DNA from: an uncultured Phocaeicola sp.
GTDB taxonomy: Bacteria; Bacteroidota; Bacteroidia; Bacteroidales; Bacteroidaceae
Direction: 5' to 3'
Length of the DNA stretch: 64,000 bases
Assembly (NCBI GenBank): GCA_948956705.1
Contig: CARCZS010000011.1
Coordinates: 11,743-75,742 of the forward strand
The position numbers and the translations under genes were made by a program. Below the pieces are notes generated by a model. It saw only the letters and a list, made by a program, of their open reading frames with translations, made no database searches and was not told the DNA's origin. Position 1 is the stretch's first letter. Every line of letters starts with the position of its first letter. Shown piece by piece: positions 55,260 through 64,000 of the stretch.

Positions 55260-58200
55260 TTATCGTGTTAGTTTCTTCTCTTTATACTCTGTAGGAGTCA
55301 TACCGAAACGCTGTTTAAAACACTTGCTGAAATAACGGGGATCATTGATACCGACCATATAAGCTATCTGTGTCATATTATAATCGCCCGTCTCAATCAA
55401 CTGAGCAGCGCGAGTGACTCTCATTTCCTTTATAAACTCAATAGGTGCCAAACCGGTCAGTGTTTTCAACTTCTTGAAAAAAACGGAACGGCTCACTGCC
55501 AGTTCTTTCACCAAGTCGTCTACCATCAATTCGCCATTATCCATGTTCTGCTCCATCAGTTCAGTCAGTTTATCCATAAATTTACGGTCATGGACAGACA
55601 TTTCAGGCTGTTGCCGTTGCGGTTCTTCCGTTTCTTCGGACAAAGAAACGGCCTGCATTCCCATCATCTTCTCCCGATAGAGCTGCTGCAATTTATTCCG
55701 TCTTGCCAAGATATTCTCTACCCTTGCCTTCAGATAAGTCGCACTGAAAGGTTTGGTGATATAATCATCAGCTCCCTGTTCCATTCCCTGCAATTTGCTG
55801 TCGGTATCCGACTTGGCAGTCAGCAACACGACCGGGATATGGCTGGTAGACATATTTTCGCGTATCTCTTTGGTCATCGCTATGCCGTCCATCTCCGGCA
55901 TCATAATATCACTGATGATGATATCCGGAACAAACTTCAATGCTTTTGCCAACCCTTCGGCACCGTTTGTTGCCTCTATTACATTGAACTCCGACAAGAA
56001 AATACTTCGCAAGAAAAACCGTAATTCCAAATTATCCTCCACCAGAAGCATGGTCTTATGTTCTCCCGGGTTAGTCACTTCGTCCTCTTCCGAAGAAGCA
56101 GTTCCACTGCCATCGGCAACCGTAGACACAGGACGCTCCGCCCCCATCTCTATATCATCGGAAATAATAAAATCCACATTCTCCGTGAAATGCTCTTTTC
56201 CTTTTAGAAATTCCACGGTGAAGCAACTGCCTTCGCCCTCCTTACTGTCGACACGGATGCTTGCCTGATGAAGCTCAACCAATTCTTTAACCAACGACAG
56301 TCCGATACCCGAACTTTGTTGGTTAAACAGATTCTTGTCCAGCAGATTCTCAAAACGCACAAAGAGGGAAGCCTTCTTGCTCTCAGAGATACCGATACCC
56401 TGATCTTGTACCCCTACAGCCACACTATTCTCATTCTCATGAATAAACAAAGTAATCATTTTACCTTGCGGCGTATATTTAAAGGCATTGGAAAGCAAAT
56501 TGAAAACAATCTTCTCCAACTTATCCGTATCCACCCACAACTTTAAAGAAGGCTTTTCACTCTCAAAAAGGAAATCGATATGATGGTCTTCCGCCAAAGA
56601 TTCAAAATTATCCATAAGTTGATGAACGAATGGCACGATATCTATCTGCTCGATGCGCAACCTCATCTTATTCTTCTGAATCTTTCTGAAGTCCAGAATC
56701 TGATTTACCAAGCGGAGCATACGGTCGGTATTTCGCTCCACTATCCGTAACTGCTCGCGTACATCATCGCTCAGGCCGGCTGTTTTCAATACATATTCCA
56801 CCGGACCGGCAATCAGGGTCAAAGGCGTGCGCAGTTCATGAGAAATATTGGTAAAGAAACGCAGCTTTATATCCGACACCTGCTGTTCTACCGACACTTC
56901 ATGTTTCAATCTGTAAATGGTGAACAAGATATAAACACCGGCAAGCAATATACAGAGAAAAGCCAACACATACAGCACCATAGCCCAGGGAGTCTCCCAA
57001 AACGACGGAAGGATAGTGAGCTGCATACTCCGTTCATTCTCCACCCAGACCCCGTCACTGTTGGTTGATTTCACCCAAAAGACATAATCCCCTTTCGGCA
57101 GGTTCGTATAGGTAGCCGTACGCTGTTTACCCACATAGTTCCATCCTTTGTCAAATCCTTCAAGCCGGTAAGCGTAACGGATATTTTCCGGATAAACCCA
57201 ATCAAGTGCGGCAAAAGAAAATGTCACAATATTTTCTTTATGGGAAAGAACCAAATGCCCTGTATTGTTCAAAGCCTGCGGCAGGATGCCCCCTTCCACT
57301 CCGGGAGCAACTTCCTGATTCGATATTTTCAGTCCGGAAAACAAGACAGGCGGCACATAATCACTTTTACTGATTTCCTCGGGGTTAAAATAAACGACTC
57401 CGTTACTGGTCCCAAACAGCATAGTCCGCGAACTCAGATTGAGGGAAGTACTTTCTTCAAAACGCAGTTTATCACCAAAATCACGTTCGTTGTAATTTTC
57501 AAAGCGCTGTTCGGCAGGCAGGAACTTGCTCAATCCGCTTTCCGTGCTCATCCACAAGTTGCCGTTATCATCTTCTTCTATCGACAACAGGATATCCGAC
57601 AGCAAGCCGTCCTGAATGGTATAAGATTTGAAGACTGCATTCCCCTGCTCATCCATGGAAACCAGTTGGTTAAGACCACCGCCAAAGGTAGCCACATAGA
57701 CATTTCCGTCCCTTGTAGTGAGAATGCGATACACGTTGCTGCTACTCAAACAGTTCATATCACCCGGCACAGGAGCATAAAGATGAAATTTAATGGATTC
57801 CGGCTCTCTGAAATCTTCCTTAAAACACAAAGCTCCATCCGTGCCACTCACCCATATATTCCCTTTCCGGTCTGAAGTGATATGGCGTAACCTATAAAAA
57901 CGGTCTGTCGGAAAGCCTTTCAGGTTATTGCGGTTGTTGATAAAGATATAGTTTCCTTCGGGGGTACGGTCGATGTAGTTAAGCCCGCCGCCGAAAGTAG
58001 CCACCCAGATGCGGCCATGCTTATCTTCGTGCAGCCAATAAGCACTGTTATGGCTCAGACTATAAATATCATCTTCATTATATTCAAAGCGGATTAACTT
58101 ATATCCGCCCCCATCCGGTTGTGCCAGAACGACTCCTTTTCCCTTGGTAGCAATCCATATATTCCCTTTCGAATCCTGCATGATATGATAGGCCACCCCG

Positions 58201-59711
58201 CTCAGCGGCTGTCCGTTCTTTGCTATCATTCCCCCTTCAGTCAAATACCCCAAATAAGAGAGTTCATTGGTATATACTTCTATCTTACCGTCTCTTTTAG
58301 ACATCCAGATGCGATGTTCACTATCCTCAAACAAGGCACGCACCGTATTGGAATTCAAGTCATAACTACGTCCGGCATGAGGATACAAATGAAACTGGCG
58401 CCCATAGAACGTTACCTTTTCCAGCCCTTTGGAGTGAGTGCTCAACCATAAATTGCCTTGCTTGTCCGAAAGCATGGAGTGCAGTTTATTGGAGAAACGC
58501 CATGCTGGTACATTCGGGTCATTATAAAACGGAAGCAACTTATCAGCCTGACGATCATACCATGACAACCCTCCGCCTTGCGGGTGCACCCACAAATTGC
58601 CATTCATATCCTCACAGATATGAAAAGCCGGATAAGACCGTTCGGCTCCCTGAGGCTCCACCTTCATTTTATCTTGCTTAAACACACCGGTAAAGGGATT
58701 GAAATGGCAGACCTCCCCCCACACTGTCATCTCAAACCAAGCCTGCTGCTTACTGTCCACATACACAGAATGGATATCATCGGATGGAAATGCGGGGCAA
58801 TTGGACTTGTTGTAGACTTTACTCTCTTTTGTTTCCGCATTATACACTACCAACCCCTGACTGTGTGTGGTAACCAGCAGTCCCAGTCCTTCTATCTCAT
58901 TGATGGAAACAATCTTATCTTTCAGCGGCAGCTCCCAGAGCCGAAAAATATCATTCTCCAGCGAGTAACACCAAATGCGTCCTTTATCTGAGCCGAAATA
59001 GATTTCATCCCCATACGTGCAACACGTATAGAACGCCTGGTTCGCCTCTTCATTCCCCATCCGGGAATTTACAAAATAAGTGACAGGTTTTTCATTGTCA
59101 CCGCCCACTTTCATCAGTCCGTTGGAAGTAAGCAACCACTCCTGCTGCTTTCTATCTTTATATATATTATGTACGCGCGCGTTAAATCCGCCCTCTCCCT
59201 GCCCGCGTGTGGCATACAGTCGGGTCGTGAGACTAAAATCTTCGGGATTTGTTTTCACACGGATAGCACCTTCCGACTCCAACGGCATCCACACCACACC
59301 ATCGGACAAGATTTTGATATCCGTACACCTCATCCCCTCTCCCTTTTCGTCGGCCGGAACCGATTCAAATCTTTCAGTCTTTTGGTCGAAACGGAAAGCA
59401 TGATTGTCATAGGTCAATACCCAGATATAATTATATGGGTCTACCTTCATGACATCCACACGATTGTTGGTCAAAGCTATTTTATTGCCTTGGCGAGCCT
59501 TGTAGATTTTAAAATCATAACCATCAAACTTATTTATACCGTCCCAAGTAGAGAACCACAAAACGCCATTATAATCTTGAACCATGCTCATAACGGAATT
59601 TTGCGACAATCCATCCTCCGAAGAATAATGAGTAAAAACACAATTGGGCTGGGCATTCGTATTCAATGCCAGAAAGGCCAATGCCAAAATCAGGAACAAG
59701 TGTTTTTTCAT
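55260..59711 (-). CDS. Hybrid two-component sensor-regulator (HTCS)
   Basis: A 1483-residue one-protein two-component system. A signal peptide (KKHLFLILALAFLALNTNA) is followed by a long periplasmic sensor with reg_prop beta-propeller repeats (GNLWLSTHSKGLE, GRIWVATFGGGLNYID, GNLWMSTESGLSKF) and a Y_Y_Y domain, then one membrane helix (near 940-965). HisKA (FFTNISHELRTPLT), HATPase, a receiver (DIIISDIMMPEMDG) and an AraC-type HTH end it (about 1390-1480). Such proteins bind an oligosaccharide and switch on a polysaccharide-use locus. The neighbouring esterases point to pectin. Confidence 0.94.
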   Translation of the reverse strand: MKKHLFLILALAFLALNTNAQPNCVFTHYSSEDGLSQNSVMSMVQDYNGVLWFSTWDGINKFDGYDFKIYKARQGNKIALTNNRVDVMKVDPYNYIWVLTYDNHAFRFDQKTERFESVPADEKGEGMRCTDIKILSDGVVWMPLESEGAIRVKTNPEDFSLTTRLYATRGQGEGGFNARVHNIYKDRKQQEWLLTSNGLMKVGGDNEKPVTYFVNSRMGNEEANQAFYTCCTYGDEIYFGSDKGRIWCYSLENDIFRLWELPLKDKIVSINEIEGLGLLVTTHSQGLVVYNAETKESKVYNKSNCPAFPSDDIHSVYVDSKQQAWFEMTVWGEVCHFNPFTGVFKQDKMKVEPQGAERSYPAFHICEDMNGNLWVHPQGGGLSWYDRQADKLLPFYNDPNVPAWRFSNKLHSMLSDKQGNLWLSTHSKGLEKVTFYGRQFHLYPHAGRSYDLNSNTVRALFEDSEHRIWMSKRDGKIEVYTNELSYLGYLTEGGMIAKNGQPLSGVAYHIMQDSKGNIWIATKGKGVVLAQPDGGGYKLIRFEYNEDDIYSLSHNSAYWLHEDKHGRIWVATFGGGLNYIDRTPEGNYIFINNRNNLKGFPTDRFYRLRHITSDRKGNIWVSGTDGALCFKEDFREPESIKFHLYAPVPGDMNCLSSSNVYRILTTRDGNVYVATFGGGLNQLVSMDEQGNAVFKSYTIQDGLLSDILLSIEEDDNGNLWMSTESGLSKFLPAEQRFENYNERDFGDKLRFEESTSLNLSSRTMLFGTSNGVVYFNPEEISKSDYVPPVLFSGLKISNQEVAPGVEGGILPQALNNTGHLVLSHKENIVTFSFAALDWVYPENIRYAYRLEGFDKGWNYVGKQRTATYTNLPKGDYVFWVKSTNSDGVWVENERSMQLTILPSFWETPWAMVLYVLAFLCILLAGVYILFTIYRLKHEVSVEQQVSDIKLRFFTNISHELRTPLTLIAGPVEYVLKTAGLSDDVREQLRIVERNTDRMLRLVNQILDFRKIQKNKMRLRIEQIDIVPFVHQLMDNFESLAEDHHIDFLFESEKPSLKLWVDTDKLEKIVFNLLSNAFKYTPQGKMITLFIHENENSVAVGVQDQGIGISESKKASLFVRFENLLDKNLFNQQSSGIGLSLVKELVELHQASIRVDSKEGEGSCFTVEFLKGKEHFTENVDFIISDDIEMGAERPVSTVADGSGTASSEEDEVTNPGEHKTMLLVEDNLELRFFLRSIFLSEFNVIEATNGAEGLAKALKFVPDIIISDIMMPEMDGIAMTKEIRENMSTSHIPVVLLTAKSDTDSKLQGMEQGADDYITKPFSATYLKARVENILARRNKLQQLYREKMMGMQAVSLSEETEEPQRQQPEMSVHDRKFMDKLTELMEQNMDNGELMVDDLVKELAVSRSVFFKKLKTLTGLAPIEFIKEMRVTRAAQLIETGDYNMTQIAYMVGINDPRYFSKCFKQRFGMTPTEYKEKKLTR

Positions 59712-59790
59712 GTAACAGATACTCAATAAAATAATGTTTCAAAAATACATAAAAAACAGCATATCCGACAAGAATAAGGGCATAAAATCG

Positions 59791-61518
59791 TCATCTTTTC
59801 AAATCAGTCAGCAATGTATTACCGTTCTTTGCCGGATTCCATCCATCCTCTCCTGCCAATATCCGGTCTGCACCATACTTTTTTATCTCTTTCAATTGTT
59901 TGCCAAAAGATGCGCGTCCTTTTGTATACGCCCCCTCTCCCCTATTTTCATATTCAGCATAAAATACTGTTTTCTCGGCTTCTTTCTTATTCCAGTTGTT
60001 CCAACCTTCGGGAGCAATATGCTTTCCCAACTCACAATGTATGAAAACCGCCTGTGCATAAGGTCGCCACGGACGAGACAGATACACCTTCCGCGCCCCG
60101 TCACTTCCGGTCAGCCTGCAACCGACAAACACATAGCCATAACTCTTCCCTTTATCTGTGGCAGGAGCCGTCACATATCCGTCTGCCAAACTATGAATGA
60201 CACAATCCTTGAAAAGAGCAGTCGACCACCCGAAGATAAAATCCACCGTACCTTCTATATAGCAATACTCGTAGAACTGTCGACTCGACTTGCCGTAAGT
60301 ATAAAGCGTATCCTGATTGCCCAGAAAGTGGCAATTCTTAAAATAGGCGCGATCACCGCTGACAAAACAGGCCACAGCCTGCCCCACCCGTCCGGCAGTA
60401 TTCTCAAAAGTCAGATTCTCGGCATAAAAGTCCGGTGCATAAATATAGCAAGTGGACGAACCGGAAGTAGACATCTCCTCGCCAAAACAATTCAGGCGGG
60501 AAGCATAATCGTCATTCGTCAACACAGCTCCCGACTCCCCTATCAGCGAAATATTAATCTTACTCGCGGGTATTATCACCTTTTCCTTATAGACTCCTTT
60601 ACGCACCAAGATAGTAGTACGTCCGGCTTTTCTGAAATCCGGCACAGCATTCACCGCCTCCTGAACGGTAAAAAAGTCACCACTTCCGTCTTTTGCCACA
60701 ACAAAATCATAATGACGCACATACGGAGCCAGTGCAGGTACCTTTTCGGCAATTACATCCACCGTCAGACCGGCTATTGTGCGTGCGCCATACACATTAA
60801 GGTGAGTATTGTCGGCACGCCCTTTAGGACAGGCTGCACAAACCCCTTCGGGAATCCACATAAACAGTTTTTTGGAAGCCTCAGCCCCCAAGCCCTCCAC
60901 CAAATCATGAGTTATCTTATTCATATCCACAAAAGGAACCTCCAACTCTTCAGCCACCCTACGCGGAGAATCCAAATACTTTCCATGTGTATCTACCAAA
61001 ACATTTCCTTCCTCTGCCATCATATCTTTAGACATATCTTTGCGCATATCATCCTCTGCCACAGCATGTTCGTTATGACCAAAGCTACGCCTGACAATGG
61101 AATTAAACAATACAGGGATACCTCCCTTTTCTCTTGTTTCCTTCACAAAGCGACGCAAATTATCATCAAAAGTCGTTCCGGGCTCTGTATGACGCGCCGA
61201 ATCCGCCTTTTCATCATTATGTCCGAATTGGATAAAAACATAATCCCCCGGTTTTATTTTATCAAGCACGACAGCCCACCGCCCCTCGTCAATGAAACTT
61301 TTGGAGCTGCGGCCGTTCACGGCATGATTGTCCACGTGCACCTCTTCACTGAAAAAGCCTCCGAGCACATGTCCCCAGCCACGCTCCCGGTTTCCTCCGT
61401 TCAAAGACTTATTGGCCATCGTGGAATCACCAATCATAAAAATAGTCACTGTCCTGTCGGTAGTAAATGCCGAAAAGACAAACAAGGCAATAAACGCCAT
61501 CCATAATTTTGCTTTCAT
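59791..61518 (-). CDS. SGNH acetylesterase fused to pectin methylesterase
   Basis: A 575-residue secreted protein with two enzymes. After a signal peptide, residues about 25-260 are an SGNH hydrolase like rhamnogalacturonan acetylesterase: IFMIGDSTMA (Ser), FGHNDE (Asn), DNTHLNVYGA (Asp/His). Residues about 270-575 are a CE8 pectin methylesterase: VAKDGSGDFFTVQEAVNAVP, QAVACFVSGDRAYFKNCHFLGNQDTL with the catalytic Asp, EGTVDFIFGWSTALF, and LSRPWRPYAQAVFI. Together they remove acetyl and methyl groups from pectin before lyases act. Confidence 0.92.
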   Translation of the reverse strand: MKAKLWMAFIALFVFSAFTTDRTVTIFMIGDSTMANKSLNGGNRERGWGHVLGGFFSEEVHVDNHAVNGRSSKSFIDEGRWAVVLDKIKPGDYVFIQFGHNDEKADSARHTEPGTTFDDNLRRFVKETREKGGIPVLFNSIVRRSFGHNEHAVAEDDMRKDMSKDMMAEEGNVLVDTHGKYLDSPRRVAEELEVPFVDMNKITHDLVEGLGAEASKKLFMWIPEGVCAACPKGRADNTHLNVYGARTIAGLTVDVIAEKVPALAPYVRHYDFVVAKDGSGDFFTVQEAVNAVPDFRKAGRTTILVRKGVYKEKVIIPASKINISLIGESGAVLTNDDYASRLNCFGEEMSTSGSSTCYIYAPDFYAENLTFENTAGRVGQAVACFVSGDRAYFKNCHFLGNQDTLYTYGKSSRQFYEYCYIEGTVDFIFGWSTALFKDCVIHSLADGYVTAPATDKGKSYGYVFVGCRLTGSDGARKVYLSRPWRPYAQAVFIHCELGKHIAPEGWNNWNKKEAEKTVFYAEYENRGEGAYTKGRASFGKQLKEIKKYGADRILAGEDGWNPAKNGNTLLTDLKR

Positions 61519-61523
61519 CGTTC

Positions 61524-62705
61524 CTATCTTTTGTGTATCTGTTTTATATGCTTATCAAAAAACTCCAGCACTTCCTCCTGTACTTCTCTGCTACAGAAAT
61601 GCGGCAAATCATAAAACTTAGTTACCAGCATCTGTCCGGCCTCCCTGCTTTCCCACACTTCCCTCATGGTGGCAAAAGCCTTTCTTCCCCCTTCCACCGG
61701 AAAAAGTTTATCCTTCAATCCATTGATAAACAACATCGGTTTGGGGCAGGCAATGGAAGCCACGTGCGGATAATCCATCCGGTTTCTGATACCCGGAATA
61801 ATCATGGCATAGGCAGACCCTCCTTTATTCTGATTGTTGGTGAGTGTCATCAGGCTGTCCGTGGTATTCATCCAGCACACAGCAGCCGCAGCCTTTACCA
61901 CATCCGTAGCCGCACTTACCATCCATGCACGATGTGCCCCCATCGAAAAGCCCATGGCTCCGACCTTATCCTTATCAACAATAGACAGACTCGCCAGAAA
62001 CTCGGCACTGCGTATATCATCCCAAGCAATCAATGCTCCCCATGACATTCCCATCTGCAAAAGATTCGCCGCCAGTGCCTGTTGCGACTCATAACGCACC
62101 CCTTCCTTTCGTCCGCGCTCTCCCCAGAAAAGGGCATCGACAGCCAGCACCACATACCCTTTCGATGCCAAATAATCACCAACGAACCTGCCGTCATAAC
62201 ATTTTTCAGTCCATCGGTTTGCATCCTCCATCGTCTCCTCATCCACCCCGAAAGGTCTGACTACCTTTTCTTTTCCGATAGAAAAATGCGCTCCATGGTC
62301 GTGCAGCAAAAGCACAGCCGGAAAAGGCCCCTTTCCATCGGGAATCAGTAAATAGGCAGGAACACGGGAATAACCGGACACACTGAAAACAATCTTCGCT
62401 GCCCGATATCCCCGCCGTTGTTCTTCAGCCGTTGTTTGCATGTCAAAGGGAACTGAAGGCGGAGCCGGTTGCATACAGTCGAGCAAAGTCTTCCGCGCCT
62501 CTTTACGCCACACCCGAAAATCTTTAATAACGGAATTCCCCCATGCCATAGGGTAAGTAAGATTCTGCTTCATCCGGCAGTAAAAGAGAGGCATATCTTT
62601 CTCGGTTTCGTATCCGGGATTTTCTCCCACAGGCTTTCCTTCTTGCGCCAAGAGTATGCAAGGGAACATGATAAACCGGCATATACAGAGTAATATCTTC
62701 TTCAT
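61524..62705 (-). CDS. Secreted alpha/beta-hydrolase, acetyl-esterase type
   Basis: A 393-residue protein with a signal peptide (KKILLCICRFIMFPCILLAQ). The fold is an alpha/beta hydrolase of the dienelactone hydrolase/acetylxylan esterase kind: PAVLLLHDHGAHFS, nucleophile elbow GAMGFSMGAHRAW, acid near NGLKDKLFPVEGG and histidine YDLPHFCS. It lies 5 bases from the fused pectin esterase gene on the same strand, so it probably removes another ester from the same polysaccharide. Exact substrate unknown. Confidence 0.82.
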   Translation of the reverse strand: MKKILLCICRFIMFPCILLAQEGKPVGENPGYETEKDMPLFYCRMKQNLTYPMAWGNSVIKDFRVWRKEARKTLLDCMQPAPPSVPFDMQTTAEEQRRGYRAAKIVFSVSGYSRVPAYLLIPDGKGPFPAVLLLHDHGAHFSIGKEKVVRPFGVDEETMEDANRWTEKCYDGRFVGDYLASKGYVVLAVDALFWGERGRKEGVRYESQQALAANLLQMGMSWGALIAWDDIRSAEFLASLSIVDKDKVGAMGFSMGAHRAWMVSAATDVVKAAAAVCWMNTTDSLMTLTNNQNKGGSAYAMIIPGIRNRMDYPHVASIACPKPMLFINGLKDKLFPVEGGRKAFATMREVWESREAGQMLVTKFYDLPHFCSREVQEEVLEFFDKHIKQIHKR

Positions 62706-63019
62706 TGTGTCTTTCACATTTATGAGACACAAAATAAGCTATTCCAAAGGGAAAAGACTGCCAATAATTGTTCTTTTCCTCGTATTTTTTATTCAAATGT
62801 ATATGGCACCTACGAACAATATATATAAGCAATCATCTATCACAAGATAAAACATTTACTTGGGTCAACCCCATTGGTTATATGTTCATTTTGAAAAATA
62901 TATGGGCTTGCCTCATTGATTATCAGCTTTAGAAATTGGAGTGCAAAAATTCCACCACAAACCGCAGAATTTCCAAGAAAGCCACTACCTTTGTACTCAG
63001 CAAGCGTTCTGTAACATCC

Positions 63020-63245
63020 ATGCAGAAATGCCCTATCAGTCAACACGTTGTATCTGATAGCGGACATTCCACAAAATGGCTGAAAGAAGGAGATACAATA
63101 CGTATATGCAAAACAGCTGAAAAGATTATCCCAAAAGTAACTGAGGTAATGAAGGGGATGGCAAGAACTGGCAGTACAGTTAGGTATTTCTAAAAGAGAA
63201 ATGGATGTGTTTGCCAGAACGTTGGATAAACAGTGTAAGGGATGA
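63020..63245 (+). pseudogene. Small frameshifted gene fragment
   Basis: From the ATG at 63020 a frame reads MQKCPISQHVV...KVTEVMKGMA. Near 63155-63165 it must shift to continue as ELAVQLGISKREMDVFARTLDKQCKG with a stop at 63245. The joined protein would have about 75 residues, with no recognised family. A -7-like TACCTTTG lies near 62988. The rest of 62706-63300 holds nothing I can support. Confidence 0.35.
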
Positions 63246-63300
63246 GCATAAAAGTCATTATTTATAATCAATCTGTAACCAAATAAAACAATCCACAGAT

Positions 63301-63654
63301 ATGAAAACAAGAAGTAATACCTTTTTAATAGCAAGTGAAATGGCATGGGAACCTGCCGGCGAAGGAGTCGTACGCCAAGTGATGGGATACGACGGACAAG
63401 TGATGATGGTAAAAGTAAAGTTCGAAAAAGGAGCATGCGGCTCTCCACATTCCCATTATCATACCCAGACTACCTTCGTGGAAAGTGGGAAATTTGAATT
63501 TACCGTTGGCAATGAAAAGAAGATAGTGGAAGCAGGTGACGGCATTTACATGGAACCGGATGTGCCGCACGGATGCATTTGCTTGGAAGCAGGAATATTG
63601 ATAGACTGTTTCAGTCCGACGAGGGCCGATTTCTTGGGAAAAGTTCCAGAATAA
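63301..63654 (+). CDS. kdgF: KdgF-type cupin
   Basis: A 117-residue single-domain cupin: SPHSHYHTQTTFVESGKFEFTVG holds the metal-binding HxHx(4)E pattern and EPDVPHGCICLEAG the second cupin histidine. It matches KdgF, which helps convert 4,5-unsaturated uronates from pectin or alginate breakdown to the linear ketouronate. This fits the pectin genes nearby, although it lies on the opposite strand. Confidence 0.8.
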   Translation: MKTRSNTFLIASEMAWEPAGEGVVRQVMGYDGQVMMVKVKFEKGACGSPHSHYHTQTTFVESGKFEFTVGNEKKIVEAGDGIYMEPDVPHGCICLEAGILIDCFSPTRADFLGKVPE

Positions 63655-63954
63655 GAATATAGTTAGAGATAACTAAAATCAGCTACAAAAGTCCGTGGCA
63701 AGTATCAGGTGTAATGTCGGCTCTCGACTATTCTCATAAATGTTTTGTCATACAATGACTGAATCCACAAAAACCAACAGTCTTTTTCGCCCTACAAGCG
63801 GAAAAGCTGTCTCTTCCTTCTTCCTTTCATTAGTCGTTGAAACGCCCTGCCAGTGGGGGTTCCGGTAGTGAACGGACATCCCGTCACCGCCCCTTCAGCT
63901 TCCTTTCATCTGTAAAACTTCTTCCGGCTTTAATTTTTTCGATAACGCTTTACG

Positions 63955-63980
63955 GTAGGGGCGGACCCATGTGTCCGCCC
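63955..63980. repeat. Copy of the TAGGGGC hairpin repeat
   Basis: TAGGGGCGGAC...GTCCGCCC forms the same small hairpin type as the inner units of the element at 52634-52791 (GGGCGGAC/GTCCGCCC). The remainder of 63655-64000 holds no gene that I can support. Confidence 0.55.
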
Positions 63981-64000
63981 AATGCCCCCAATAACTTAAA

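Noticed and set aside
59734..61506. 590-codon plus-strand open frame
   Set aside because: It lies exactly opposite the SGNH/pectin methylesterase gene, whose domains and motifs are clear; its translation has no domain signature.

Overview
The window looks like a chromosome segment of a gut Bacteroidales bacterium, probably Bacteroides or Phocaeicola. Three things point there: promoters of the Bacteroides type (TTG, about 20 nt, then TAnnTTTG), the RteA/RteB- and NBU-type mobile-element genes, and core genes typical of the order (GldH, a RicT-like protein, the hybrid two-component regulator, a PiT phosphate transporter with a PhoU-like tail). No rRNA, tRNA or CRISPR array was seen.

Bases 1 to about 26,700 are accessory DNA. 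They begin with a paired SMR-type membrane transporter and a short-chain dehydrogenase. Next come a degenerate RteB-like regulator, a DUF4143-type AAA ATPase with an unknown AT-rich partner, and a truncated integrase. An eroded CTnDOT-family element covers about 7.3-17.8 kb: rteB and rteA, an inserted YciI/LysR pair, a MobA-like protein without its relaxase, two helix-turn-helix proteins, a RhuM-like protein and two tandem tyrosine recombinases. An NBU-like mobilizable element follows at about 17.9-24.1 kb, with a recombinase remnant, a MobV relaxase, a DnaC-like ATPase, a replication-type winged-helix protein and an excisionase-like protein. It carries an unrecognised two-gene module (18,477-20,910): a large membrane protein broken by one missing base, and a coiled-coil protein coupled to it. 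A BglI-like restriction-modification system lies at 24.8-26.7 kb.

Four intergenic spaces in this accessory part (about 3.2, 5.9, 24.4 and 26.8 kb) each hold a Bacteroides promoter, about 170-220 nt without an ORF, and a hairpin-plus-T-run terminator. Three of them share a GC[GA]GATCAC core just before the terminator. I read them as copies of one small-RNA family.

Bases 27,000-35,900 hold an arsenic operon (ArsR, small thioredoxin, ArsF-like, ArsG-like, ArsC, permease) that appears aimed at organic as well as inorganic arsenic, followed by an RND efflux operon. Bases 36,100-52,600 are mostly core: a cardiolipin-synthase-like protein, MetF, DNA polymerase III delta prime, RicT-like, GldH, the rod-shape operon mreB-mreC-mreD-mrdA-rodA, purH, a phosphate transporter and a sugar-kinase-like protein. 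A MITE-like repeat with nested hairpins sits at 52.6-52.8 kb. Bases 52,800-63,700 hold a DPP-IV-like peptidase and a pectin-related set: a hybrid two-component sensor, an SGNH esterase fused to a pectin methylesterase, another esterase, and a KdgF-type cupin.
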